Below, in pieces: positions 1-8,643 of a stretch of 13,969 bases of DNA. Location of the stretch: contig JACCVS010000050.1 of the NCBI GenBank assembly GCA_013698055.1, forward strand, positions 1-13,969. Reading direction: 5' to 3'. The first letter of the stretch is position 1. Every line of letters begins with the position of its first letter. Source of the DNA: Acidobacteriota bacterium (GTDB lineage: Bacteria; Acidobacteriota; Blastocatellia; Pyrinomonadales; Pyrinomonadaceae). The position numbers were made by a program, and so were the translations under genes. Below the pieces are notes generated by a model. That model was given only the letters and a program-made list of their open reading frames with translations, was not told where the DNA came from and ran no database searches.

Positions 1-25
1 GACCGCGGAGGGCAACTACCTTTAT

Positions 26-43
26 ATTTAAGGCATCTTAAAT
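26..43. promoter_or_regulatory. Candidate MarR-type operator, perfect 18-bp palindrome
   Basis: ATTTAAG at 26-32 and CTTAAAT at 37-43 are perfect reverse complements around a 4-base centre (GCAT). MarR-family dimers typically bind palindromes of about this size, often overlapping their own promoter. A -10-like TATAAG lies just downstream at 49-54, so a protein bound here would cover the -35 and spacer region. Autoregulation of the adjacent marR gene is inference; the palindrome itself is seen directly. Confidence 0.5.
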
Positions 44-48
44 TTTCC

Positions 49-70
49 TATAAGTTAAGTAAGCGGAGGG
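49..70 (+). promoter_or_regulatory. Possible -10 element and Shine-Dalgarno of the marR gene
   Basis: TATAAG at 49-54 resembles a sigma-70 -10 box, but no convincing -35 is seen (best TTTAAG at 27-32, inside the palindrome). GGAGGG at 65-70 is a strong Shine-Dalgarno four bases before the ATG at 75, and fixes that start. Confidence 0.4.
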
Positions 71-74
71 TCTG

Positions 75-581
75 ATGGCAAGATCATCGCCAGCGGAGGT
101 GGAGGAAGTTTTGAACAGCTTTACCGAGATCATGTCCGGGTTGATGATTGACCAGTACCAGAAACAGATCACGGAGTTGGAACTGACCCTGCCGCAGGCG
201 CAACTCCTAAGAGTTTTGCGGCGCGGAGCCATGCAGACAGGCCAGTTGGCTGCGGAAATGAGAATCTCTGCGCCAGCCATTACGCAACTAACCGACCGTC
301 TGATCCGTAAAGGATTGATCGAACGAAGCGCCACAGCCGATGACAGGCGGTGTGTGATTGTCGCTCTTTCGGCTGAGGGGCGTCGTCTGGTGGATCAGTT
401 TCGCCAGCGTCGCCGGGAAATCTTCAACGAGGCGCTCGCAGATTTGAGTGAGGCTGAGCGGAAACAGGCGCTCGAAGTTATGGGAAAAGTGGTCAAGGCG
501 CTCGAAAGTTATGGATCGAGCGCAAGTTTCAGACCGAACGGCAATTCAATAGGCAAGAAACAAATAGCAGTTAATGGTTAA
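75..581 (+). CDS. MarR-family winged-helix transcriptional regulator
   Basis: A 168-residue protein of normal MarR length. After an N-terminal dimerisation helix come the winged helix-turn-helix (about residues 50-115) with GQLAAEMRISAPAITQLTDRL as recognition region, and the wing with the family-typical D-D-R-R stretch followed by VALSAEGRRL. C-terminal helices (LSEAERKQALEVMGKVVKAL) complete the dimer interface. The start is set by a GGAGGG ribosome-binding site four bases upstream. MarR proteins are usually ligand-responsive repressors of efflux, stress or catabolic genes beside them. Here the next complete gene is rpoD, and the space between holds only a remnant of an exported protein, so the original target may have been lost. 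A palindrome over the promoter suggests autoregulation. The ligand cannot be inferred. Confidence 0.9.
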   Translation: MARSSPAEVEEVLNSFTEIMSGLMIDQYQKQITELELTLPQAQLLRVLRRGAMQTGQLAAEMRISAPAITQLTDRLIRKGLIERSATADDRRCVIVALSAEGRRLVDQFRQRRREIFNEALADLSEAERKQALEVMGKVVKALESYGSSASFRPNGNSIGKKQIAVNG

Positions 582-601
582 ACCAAGGGGAAGTAAGAGA
601 A

Positions 602-739
602 ATAAGAAGAGTTAAGAATTTAGTTTTTGCAGTCGCAGCCGTTTCAACGATTGCGACATCTGCGGTGGTTGCCGCCCCTGTGGTGTCCGGCGATCAGGGA
701 CTCAGCCAGCAGCAGATCACGAAGAAAATAGGTTCTTGA
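602..739 (+). pseudogene. Start-less remnant or non-canonical small exported-protein ORF
   Basis: An open frame of about 45 codons ends at TGA 737-739 and reads like a classic signal peptide: basic start (RRVKN), hydrophobic core (LVFAVAAVSTIATSAVV), an A-A-P cleavage-like site, then a short polar stretch ending QQQITKKIGS. The frame has no ATG, GTG or TTG before the hydrophobic core. The codon in the expected place, 602-604, is ATA, nine bases after a GGGGAAG Shine-Dalgarno-like sequence at 587-593. Either it is the 5' end of a secreted-protein gene that lost its start codon and its body, or an ATA-initiated peptide, or ATA is a base error for ATG. The mature part is too short to assign; it superficially resembles the start of a BON-domain protein, but I cannot support that. 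Confidence 0.35.
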
Positions 740-798
740 AATTAAACCGACCGGTTAATGGGCGCATCATTCGTATTTGCATTGTGAGGCCTGCGCCC

Positions 799-804
799 GG
801 AGAG
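799..804 (+). promoter_or_regulatory. Shine-Dalgarno of rpoD
   Basis: GGAGAG four bases before the ATG at 809. It supports this start, which gives a normal sigma region 1.1. No clear -35/-10 pair was found in the roughly 200 bases upstream. Confidence 0.6.
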
Positions 805-808
805 AATT

Positions 809-2557
<1,749 letters not shown>

Positions 2558-2560
2558 CAA

Positions 2561-2627
2561 TTGCGGAATGGGGATTACGGATTGCGGATTGGAAAGCAAC
2601 TAAATGTTTTCCGGTCCGCAATTTTTT
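2561..2627 (+). terminator. rpoD intrinsic terminator built on a heptad repeat array
   Basis: The arm at 2581-2595 (ATTGCGGATTGGAAA) pairs with 2608-2622 (TTTCCGGTCCGCAAT) over 15 bp, two of them G-U in RNA, with a 12-base loop. A run of six T follows at 2622-2627, so it is a good rho-independent terminator for the + strand only; the glmS direction has no U-tract. The left side is part of five exactly phased 7-base units from 2561 to 2595 (TTGCGGA, ATGGGGA, TTACGGA, TTGCGGA, TTGGAAA), the same architecture as the elements at 9127-12741. Confidence 0.75.
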
Positions 2628-2638
2628 GTTTGGCAGTT

Positions 2639-4501
2639 CTACTCAACCGTGACGGACTTAGCCAGATTGCGTGGCTGATCCACGTCGCAGCCTCTCCGCA
2701 CGGCTATGTGATAGGCCAGGAGTTGCAGTGGGATGACGGCCAGGATTGGCGAGAGCAAATCGCTCGCTGCGGGAATCTCAATCACGTGATCCGATGAGAC
2801 CGACGACATTGAATCGCCTTCATTCAAAATTGAGAGTACGACGCCCTCGCGCGCCTTCACTTCCACGATGTTTGAATGTGTCTTCTCGTAGCGAATCTCC
2901 GAAGCGCGGTTGCCTTCCTCTCGCGTGTTGATGAAGACGACGGGCAGGCGCTCGTCAATGAGTGCGTTCGGCCCGTGCTTCATCTCGCCCGCCGGATAGC
3001 CTTCGGCATGAATGTAGGAAATCTCCTTGAGCTTGAGCGCGCCTTCGAGAGCGACAGGGAAGTTGATGCCGCGCCCGAGGTAGAGGAAATCCGTCGAGCG
3101 GAAAAACTCTTTCGAGAGCTCCTCGACCCCATCCGCCTCATTCAAAAGGTGCTCGATCTTGACGGGAAGCTCCGCAAGCTGCTGGGCGTGATACCTCGCC
3201 TGTTCCTGAGAAAGCACGCCGCGCAACTGCCCCAGATAAAGGCCGAAGAGATAAAGCGCGATCATCTGCGAGGTGAAGGCTTTGGTCGAGGCCACGCCGA
3301 TCTCCGGCCCCGCGTGCGTCAGAACCGTGCCGTCGGCTTCACGCATAATCATCGAGCCTTGCACGTTGCAGATGGCCATGACTTTCGAGCCATGCTCTTT
3401 CGCCTCTCTGAGCGCGGCGATGGTATCGGCGGTCTCGCCCGATTGAGAGATGACAAGTAGCAGGGTATTTTCGTCTAAAACGGGATTGCGGTAGCGAAAC
3501 TCCGAAGCGTAATCAACATCAACGCCCACGCGCGCCAGTTGCTCGATCATGTACTTTCCGGCCAGCCCCGCGTGCCAGCTTGTTCCGCAAGCAGCGATCT
3601 TAATCGATGTGAAGCGAAGAAAATCGCTTTCCGTGATGTTCTTCATCTCGTCGAGGAAGACGCGGCCTGTGTCTAAAGAGATGCGTCCCTGCACGGTGTC
3701 GCGGATGGCGCGCGGCTGCTCGTAAATCTCCTTGAGCATGAAATGCTTGAAGCCGCCCTTCTCCGCCATGATCGGGTCCCAGGTGATGCGCTGCTGCACC
3801 GGCTCAACAGAGTTTCCATCGAAGTCTATGACGCGCACGGCGTCTCTCGTCAGCACGGCGATTTCGCCGTCGCCTAAGAAAAAGATGTCGCGTGTGTGTT
3901 GCAGGATGGGTGGAATGTCGGAGGCGACGAAGTATTCGCCGTCGCCGAGTCCGATGACAACGGGCGGCCCCTGACGCACCGCGATGATCGTGTCAGGCTC
4001 GTCAGCATTGATGATGGAAAGGGCGAAGATGCCGTGCAAATCTAAAACAGTGCGGCGCACGGCCATCTCAAACGAGTCGCCTGCCTTCAGATACTCTTCG
4101 ATTAAATGCGCGACGACTTCCGTATCCGTTTCGGTGACGAAGCGATGATCGGTCTTACGCAGGCGATCTTTCAGTTGAAGATAGTTTTCGATGATCCCGT
4201 TGTGGACGACGACGACGCGTCCTGTGCAATCGCGGTGCGGATGGGCGTTTTCTTCTGTAGGACGACCATGCGTTGCCCAGCGCGTATGGCCGATGCCGTA
4301 AGTGCCATCGAGAGGATGCAGGCGAATCGCTTCTTCGAGATTGCGGAGCTTGCCTTCGGCGCGGCGAATCTCAAGGTCGTGGCTTTCGTCAACAACCGCG
4401 ATACCAGCCGAATCGTAGCCGCGATATTCCAGTTTCCGCAGCCCATCAATGATGACGGGCACGACCTGCTTGTTACCGACATATCCAACAATGCCACACA
4501 T
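2639..4501 (-). CDS. glmS: Glutamine--fructose-6-phosphate aminotransferase (isomerizing)
   Basis: 620 residues, full length (family about 600-615). It converts fructose-6-phosphate and glutamine to glucosamine-6-phosphate, the committed step to UDP-GlcNAc for peptidoglycan. The N-terminal glutaminase domain has the nucleophile Cys2 (MCGIVGYVGNK), HTRWATHG at 72-79 and HNGIIENY at 100-107. Two SIS sugar-isomerase domains follow, with ACGTSWHAG near 304-312, SQSGETADT at 352-360 and GYPAGEMKHGPNALID further on. The C-terminus LAKSVTVE contains the isomerase lysine. The start is certain because Met1 must be removed to expose Cys2; AAGGA lies seven bases upstream. It is the last gene of the yvcK-glmU-glmS set, separated from glmU by a 105-base leader with a strong hairpin. 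No glmS ribozyme is seen, and the leader is too short for one. Confidence 0.97.
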   Translation of the reverse strand: MCGIVGYVGNKQVVPVIIDGLRKLEYRGYDSAGIAVVDESHDLEIRRAEGKLRNLEEAIRLHPLDGTYGIGHTRWATHGRPTEENAHPHRDCTGRVVVVHNGIIENYLQLKDRLRKTDHRFVTETDTEVVAHLIEEYLKAGDSFEMAVRRTVLDLHGIFALSIINADEPDTIIAVRQGPPVVIGLGDGEYFVASDIPPILQHTRDIFFLGDGEIAVLTRDAVRVIDFDGNSVEPVQQRITWDPIMAEKGGFKHFMLKEIYEQPRAIRDTVQGRISLDTGRVFLDEMKNITESDFLRFTSIKIAACGTSWHAGLAGKYMIEQLARVGVDVDYASEFRYRNPVLDENTLLLVISQSGETADTIAALREAKEHGSKVMAICNVQGSMIMREADGTVLTHAGPEIGVASTKAFTSQMIALYLFGLYLGQLRGVLSQEQARYHAQQLAELPVKIEHLLNEADGVEELSKEFFRSTDFLYLGRGINFPVALEGALKLKEISYIHAEGYPAGEMKHGPNALIDERLPVVFINTREEGNRASEIRYEKTHSNIVEVKAREGVVLSILNEGDSMSSVSSDHVIEIPAASDLLSPILAVIPLQLLAYHIAVRRGCDVDQPRNLAKSVTVE

Positions 4502-4534
4502 ATAATGATCCTTAATTTAAGAATGCGAGGGCGG

Positions 4535-4588
4535 GGACAAGTCCTCTGCCCGGATGTTTATGTTAGGAATCGGGCAGAGGACTTGTCC
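4535..4588. repeat. Perfect 18-bp inverted repeat in the glmS leader
   Basis: GGACAAGTCCTCTGCCCG at 4535-4552 and its exact reverse complement at 4571-4588 flank an 18-base loop. It lies between the glmU stop and the glmS start on the - strand, ending about 33 bases before the glmS ATG. There is no U-run after it, so it is not a standard terminator. The outer GGACAAGTCC is itself a small palindrome, allowing alternative folding. It shows no 7-base period, unlike the other intergenic elements here. It could be an attenuating leader hairpin, an RNA processing site or a dispersed repeat. Confidence 0.85.
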
Positions 4589-4606
4589 TTTGCTCCTACG
4601 ATTACT

Positions 4607-6100
4607 CTAAGCCGGAGCGTCTACAACAGAAACTTCTTTTGATCCACCCTCGTTCTTATCATCTTCTGCCTTTTTCTCGACGGTTTCGCTGAGACGCTTT
4701 TTAATTACAGCGGGAACACCAGCGACGAGCGTGTCGGGCGGCACATCTTTCGTCACCACGGAGCCTGCGCCCGTGACGGAGTTACGGCCTACGCGCACCG
4801 GGGCAACGAGCATCGTGTTTGATCCAATCTTAACTTCGTCTTCGATGACCGTCGCGTGCTTGTTCTTACCATCGTAGTTGCAGGTGATCGTGCCCGCGCC
4901 GATGTTCGTCTTCTCGCCGATAGTCGCGTCGCCGAGATAGGTCAGGTGCATCGCTTTCGATTTTCGACCCAATCGCGATTTTTTCATTTCGACGAAGTTG
5001 CCAACCGACGCGCCTTCTTCGAGCTTCGTGTTCATCCGCAAATGAGCGGAAGGCCCGATTGTGCAGCCATCCGAAACTTCGCTCTCGACGATGACGCAAT
5101 GGTCTTTGACAGTGACACCATTGCCGATGCGCGAGTTGGTGATGCGTGTGCCGGAGCGAATCTCGCAATCATCGCCGATAGTCGTATTGCCTTCGATATG
5201 CACGTCCGGGTAGATCACGCAGTCACGCCCCAGCTGCGCCTCCGCGCTCACATAAGTATGCGTGGGGTCTATGAAAGTCACGCCGCTATCGAGCATCAGG
5301 CGGCGGAGCGTGCGCTGGCGTAGAATGCGCTCGAACTCGGCTAACTCGACGCGCGTGTTGATGCCGGAGACCTCGCGTGCGTCCCCATGCACGAAGATAC
5401 TCACATCTTCGCCATCGGCGCGCAGGATGCCGGGCACGTCCGTCAGGTAATATTCCCCCTGAGCGTTGGCGGGCTGAACGCGCGCGAGAGCGGAAAAGAG
5501 AGCGTGAGTTTCAAAGCAATAGATGCCAGCGTTGATTTCCTTGATTTGTCGCTCTTCGGCAGTCGCGTCCTTTTGCTCCACGATCTTCTGGAAACGCCCC
5601 TCTTCATCGCGCACAATGCGCCCGTACCCGGTCGGGTCTTCGAGACGAACGGTCAGCATGGTGCAGGACGCGCCGCGCCCGCGATGCGCCCGGTGCTGTT
5701 GAACGAGTGCGCCCAGGGTTTCTGCTCTAACGAGCGGTACATCGCCCGAGAGGATGAGAATGGTCGAACCGGCATCCGCAAAAGCCGCGCGCGCAGCCAT
5801 CACAGCGTCGCCAGTGCCGCGTTGTTCTGCCTGTGTGATAAAGCTTGCGCCATGTTCGTCCAACTCTTCGCGGACGGCGGCCTCGACCAGTTCGGCTTGA
5901 TGGCCGACGATGACATGGATGGGACGCGAGGTGAGCGCGGCGGCGGCTCGACAGACATGCGCGATGAGAGGCCGTCCGCCGAGCTGATGAAGAACTTTCG
6001 CTGTGCGCGAGCGCATCCGCGTGCCGAGTCCGGCGGCGAGGATCAGCACGTCTAAAGGCGCGGGCGCGTCCTGCATGGTGAACTGCGTTTGTTTCTCCAT
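4607..6100 (-). CDS. glmU: Bifunctional GlcN-1-P acetyltransferase / GlcNAc-1-P uridyltransferase
   Basis: About 497 residues with ATG at 6100. It makes UDP-GlcNAc from glucosamine-1-phosphate, acetyl-CoA and UTP. The N-terminal nucleotidyltransferase has LAAGLGTRMRS with the UTP-binding Arg, AKVLH with the catalytic-loop Lys, QRGTGDAV and EYYLTDVPGIL. The C-terminal left-handed beta-helix shows repeated I-G hexapeptides, then KAMHLTYLGDA with the catalytic His of the acetyltransferase, NIGAGTITCNYDGKNKH and a final hexapeptide VTGAGSVVTKDVPPDTLVAG. After KKRL there is an extra polar tail of about 25 residues. The start is uncertain: ATG 6100 lies five bases after the yvcK stop (translational coupling likely), ATG 6076 also fits the family, and an upstream ATG at 6154 would overlap yvcK by 49 bases. 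None has a clear Shine-Dalgarno. Confidence 0.95.
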   Translation of the reverse strand: MEKQTQFTMQDAPAPLDVLILAAGLGTRMRSRTAKVLHQLGGRPLIAHVCRAAAALTSRPIHVIVGHQAELVEAAVREELDEHGASFITQAEQRGTGDAVMAARAAFADAGSTILILSGDVPLVRAETLGALVQQHRAHRGRGASCTMLTVRLEDPTGYGRIVRDEEGRFQKIVEQKDATAEERQIKEINAGIYCFETHALFSALARVQPANAQGEYYLTDVPGILRADGEDVSIFVHGDAREVSGINTRVELAEFERILRQRTLRRLMLDSGVTFIDPTHTYVSAEAQLGRDCVIYPDVHIEGNTTIGDDCEIRSGTRITNSRIGNGVTVKDHCVIVESEVSDGCTIGPSAHLRMNTKLEEGASVGNFVEMKKSRLGRKSKAMHLTYLGDATIGEKTNIGAGTITCNYDGKNKHATVIEDEVKIGSNTMLVAPVRVGRNSVTGAGSVVTKDVPPDTLVAGVPAVIKKRLSETVEKKAEDDKNEGGSKEVSVVDAPA

Positions 6101-6105
6101 AAAAT

Positions 6106-7206
6106 TCAGGAACGGGTAACGGTTGGGCGGCTCGTCGTGCGCGCCTGCTCGCAACAGGCTAAAACCACACGCGCCAGCTTATCTGGATTGTGCCGGACTT
6201 TTTCGCCTTCGTCCAGAAGGTCTGTGCGCACAACCTCGGTCTCCGCGCTAAAAGCCTTTTCAAACATGTGATCATGCATCCCGATTTGAAAGGCACCATC
6301 GGCGGCGTAGAGGGTAGCCTGTTCATCGCTAATCGGATGATTGTTGAGGATAACGTAATCAAAAGCTATTTCGGGCACATACTTTTTGACAGTCTCAAGA
6401 TGCTGGCGAGCCGTGTAGCCGTCCGTTTCGCCGGGCTGGGTCATCAGGTTGCAGATGAAAATTTTAATGGCGCGGGTCTGACCGATGGCGTCGGCCACGC
6501 GCGTGACCAGAAGATTTGGCAGAATACTTGTATAGAGAGAGCCGGGGCCGACTGTGACTACATCCGCTGCGCGAATGGCTGTCAGGGCTTCCGGAAGGGG
6601 AAGACACTGCGCAGGCTCAAGCCGCAGGTGGCGGATGGGCAAGCGCGAAGCCGAAATCTGCGTTTCACCGTGGACTTCGCTGCCGTCTTCAAGCTCTGCG
6701 ACGAGACGCACATCATTAATCGTCGCAGGATAAATACGCCCTTTGCTCGCCAGAACTTCGGAAGAGAGGCGAACTGCCTCGACAAAGTCGCCCGTGACTT
6801 CCGTCAGCGCGGCCAGAAAAAGATTGCCGAAACTGTGGCCGCCGAGTTCACCCGAGCCACGAAAGCGATAACGAAACAGGCGTGAGAGCAGCGTGGAATC
6901 TTCCGAGAGCGCGACCATGCAGTTGCGTATGTCACCGGGCGGAAGCATCTGTAGCTCATCGCGCAGTCGACCGGAACTGCCGCCGTCATCCGAAACCGTC
7001 ACGATGGCCGAGAGAGTTTCAAGCCAGATGCCCTCTCCACCATCGCTTGCTCCGACCAGTTGCTTGAGTCCGGCCAGCAGGGTGGAGAGTCCTGTCCCGC
7101 CGCCGATAGCGACAAGTTTCAAACCATGATTCGTTTCCGCGACTGGCAACTTTTCAATTCCTTCAAGAGAGATGATTCGCGCTTTTTCGACTGTAGTTGA
7201 AATCAT
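6106..7206 (-). CDS. yvcK: YvcK/GlmR family protein (gluconeogenesis factor, CofD-like fold)
   Basis: 366 residues with a roughly 30-residue N-terminal extension before the core. Hallmarks are VAIGGGTGLSTLL (33-45), TVSDDGGSSGRLRDEL (70-85), PPGDIRNCMVAL (89-100) and GGHSFGNLF (122-130), followed by the GP-G-S-L-Y-T-S-I-L-P-N-L segment and NLMTQPGETDGYTARQHL. In Bacillus the homologue (GlmR) binds UDP-sugars, is needed for cell-wall integrity on gluconeogenic carbon, and stimulates GlmS when UDP-GlcNAc is low. The fold resembles CofD, but the context here is cell wall rather than F420. It is directly upstream of glmU with a five-base gap, and glmS follows, matching a role in amino-sugar homeostasis. 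The ATG at 7206 lacks a clear Shine-Dalgarno, so the exact start is less sure. Confidence 0.9.
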   Translation of the reverse strand: MISTTVEKARIISLEGIEKLPVAETNHGLKLVAIGGGTGLSTLLAGLKQLVGASDGGEGIWLETLSAIVTVSDDGGSSGRLRDELQMLPPGDIRNCMVALSEDSTLLSRLFRYRFRGSGELGGHSFGNLFLAALTEVTGDFVEAVRLSSEVLASKGRIYPATINDVRLVAELEDGSEVHGETQISASRLPIRHLRLEPAQCLPLPEALTAIRAADVVTVGPGSLYTSILPNLLVTRVADAIGQTRAIKIFICNLMTQPGETDGYTARQHLETVKKYVPEIAFDYVILNNHPISDEQATLYAADGAFQIGMHDHMFEKAFSAETEVVRTDLLDEGEKVRHNPDKLARVVLACCEQARTTSRPTVTRS

Positions 7207-7293
7207 ATCTAAAAGGTAGAGGCTTTTGAAAGCTGTCTGTTGGAGAGGGAGAGTAAATGGTCAGGCAGAAGCTCTGAGGAAATTACTGAAACC

Positions 7294-8265
7294 TTAAAAA
7301 CGGGAAGCGAAAACCAGACGCTCGAAATCAGGATCGTTTCTGAGCGTCGTCAGGTCATGATCGTGTTGGGCGCGCACACGCAAATTCGGTTGAAGCTCCA
7401 GGGCGCGTTGCAAAGATTCCAGCGCCGTCTCGATTGAGCCTAAGCGCGAGCGCGTCGCCGCCAGTCCGTAATGAATGTGAGCCGCCTCGGGTTCGCGCTT
7501 GAGCGCACGCTCAAACATCTCCTGCGCGGCAACATACTCCCCACGATTAAGCTCTATCACTCCACGGTCATAGAGCGAATCGGCATCACGTGGCAGCGAG
7601 AGTTCCGTCCGCAAACGAGATTCGGCAACCATTAAATAAGTGCGGGCGCGAGCCGTCACTTCGGAAACGCTCGCATACTTTTCAATTAACGCCCGAAACT
7701 GCGAACGAGCATCGCCAAAGCGACCACGGGCAAACTCCTTGTGAGCACGCTCGAAAGCGCGCAGGGCAGCCGCTTCATCTCGCGTTGGCTGACGCGGCGG
7801 CGGAGGTGGCGGCGCAACAGGCCTACGCGCTGGCAGTGCTACGGCCTTCTTTATTTTTTTAGATTGAGCCGGGCGCGACTTGGTCGCTTTGACCGATACA
7901 GACTTAGTCGTCCTTTTGGCTAACGGCGCCAGCTTCGTGCGTGCAGGGGCTTTGGCTTTAGCTTTGACTTTTGAAGGAGCTGATTTCTTTTGAGTAGAAA
8001 CCGACTTCTTTGCTGTAGGTGGCTTACGTGCCGGAGTGGTTTTCGCTGCTTTGCCCTTAGCTGCTGCACTCGAACTGGACTTTACGCTTGATTTGGGAGC
8101 TTTACGCGCAGGAGCTTTCTCGGATAACGAACGCTTGATGAGCGGCTTGGGTGGCGCACTCTTACCCGTCAACGTGCGATTCTTTGCAGAAGACGTTGGG
8201 GAATTTTGACGCGAGATCGGGCGGGAGGCAGATCGTTTCACGCCCTTAACGATAGGATCGCTCAT
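7294..8265 (-). CDS. TPR protein with histone-H1-like Lys/Ala/Pro/Ser-rich N-terminal tail
   Basis: I prefer ATG 8265 (323 residues; starts MSDPIVKGVKRS) with AGGTG about seven bases upstream; a GTG at 8316 would add 17 residues. Residues 1-150 are almost entirely K, A, S, P, T and R with repeated AKAKAPA, KKSVS and PARK motifs, resembling eukaryotic H1 tails and bacterial H1-like proteins. A run of six prolines (151-158 region) forms a hinge. Residues 166-310 hold tetratricopeptide helices: AFERAHKEFARGRFGDARSQF, then AATRSRLGSIETALESLQRAL-like repeats, ending with NDPDFERLV. There is no signal peptide, so it is cytoplasmic. It could bind DNA or another polyanion through the tail and proteins through the TPRs; that is inference. 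It lies upstream of yvcK by 87 bases and divergent from mglB. Confidence 0.8.
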   Translation of the reverse strand: MSDPIVKGVKRSASRPISRQNSPTSSAKNRTLTGKSAPPKPLIKRSLSEKAPARKAPKSSVKSSSSAAAKGKAAKTTPARKPPTAKKSVSTQKKSAPSKVKAKAKAPARTKLAPLAKRTTKSVSVKATKSRPAQSKKIKKAVALPARRPVAPPPPPPRQPTRDEAAALRAFERAHKEFARGRFGDARSQFRALIEKYASVSEVTARARTYLMVAESRLRTELSLPRDADSLYDRGVIELNRGEYVAAQEMFERALKREPEAAHIHYGLAATRSRLGSIETALESLQRALELQPNLRVRAQHDHDLTTLRNDPDFERLVFASRF

Positions 8266-8643
8266 GCGAAGCACCTGATTTCCAAAGGGCTGCACCTTTA
8301 TGTCTGGAACAACCACTGTAACTTCGCGCAGCTTACCACAGCTTCCCCGCTAAATCAACGTTAGAGTAAGGTTTAGGAGGCAGTGCGGGAGAACGGTCGT
8401 TAAAATATACAAGATGAGTGGCCAACATGGAAAAACACTTGAAGTCACTCAGCACGCCATGTTAGAGTACAAATTGTGGTTGCGGCGCTTGTGCCCATCG
8501 CGGCTCGCGACCAAAGCGTGACGGTGCGGGCGCGCGAAAGACCTTCTAATTCTTTGGTTTAAGCTCCAATTTCAGAATAACGGGGCAGCTATTTGCGAGC
8601 CTCCCGCCTCGCCCGCTTCCATTTCAAAAAGAAAGCTGTACTG
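8266..8643. other. Divergent intergenic spacer between the TPR gene and mglB
   Basis: 378 bases without a convincing gene; it must hold the promoters of both flanking genes. Seen: a 7-bp inverted repeat AACATGG (8424-8430) and CCATGTT (8457-8463); inside it TTGAAG (8439-8444), which with TAGAGT (8463-8468) at 18-base spacing makes a weak + strand promoter candidate for mglB; and an AT-rich TTAAAATATACA at 8400-8411. An AGGAGG at 8375-8380 leads only to a six-codon frame. A 35-codon frame at 8414-8521 is not supported. No heptad array is present, unlike the following gaps. Confidence 0.5.

Noticed and set aside
736..761. TTGAAA (736-741) and TAATGG (756-761) as the rpoD promoter
   Set aside because: The spacing is 14 bases and the -10 match is poor, so I do not call it.
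4502..4606. glmS ribozyme/riboswitch upstream of glmS
   Set aside because: The leader is only 105 bases and is dominated by an 18-bp hairpin; the ribozyme's pseudoknotted core needs more sequence and I see none of it.
6101..6154. Upstream glmU start at 6154
   Set aside because: It would overlap yvcK by 49 bases and add residues with no counterpart before the conserved LAAGxGTRM motif; ATG 6100 sits just after the yvcK stop.
8414..8521. 35-codon frame (starting MSGQHGKTLEVTQ) in the TPR-mglB spacer
   Set aside because: No Shine-Dalgarno and no recognised similarity; a frame of this length is expected by chance. The strong AGGAGG upstream is too far away and leads to a six-codon frame.
8593..8643. 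Upstream TTG start for mglB
   Set aside because: It adds a basic leader absent from roadblock proteins; ATG 8644 gives the normal N-terminus.
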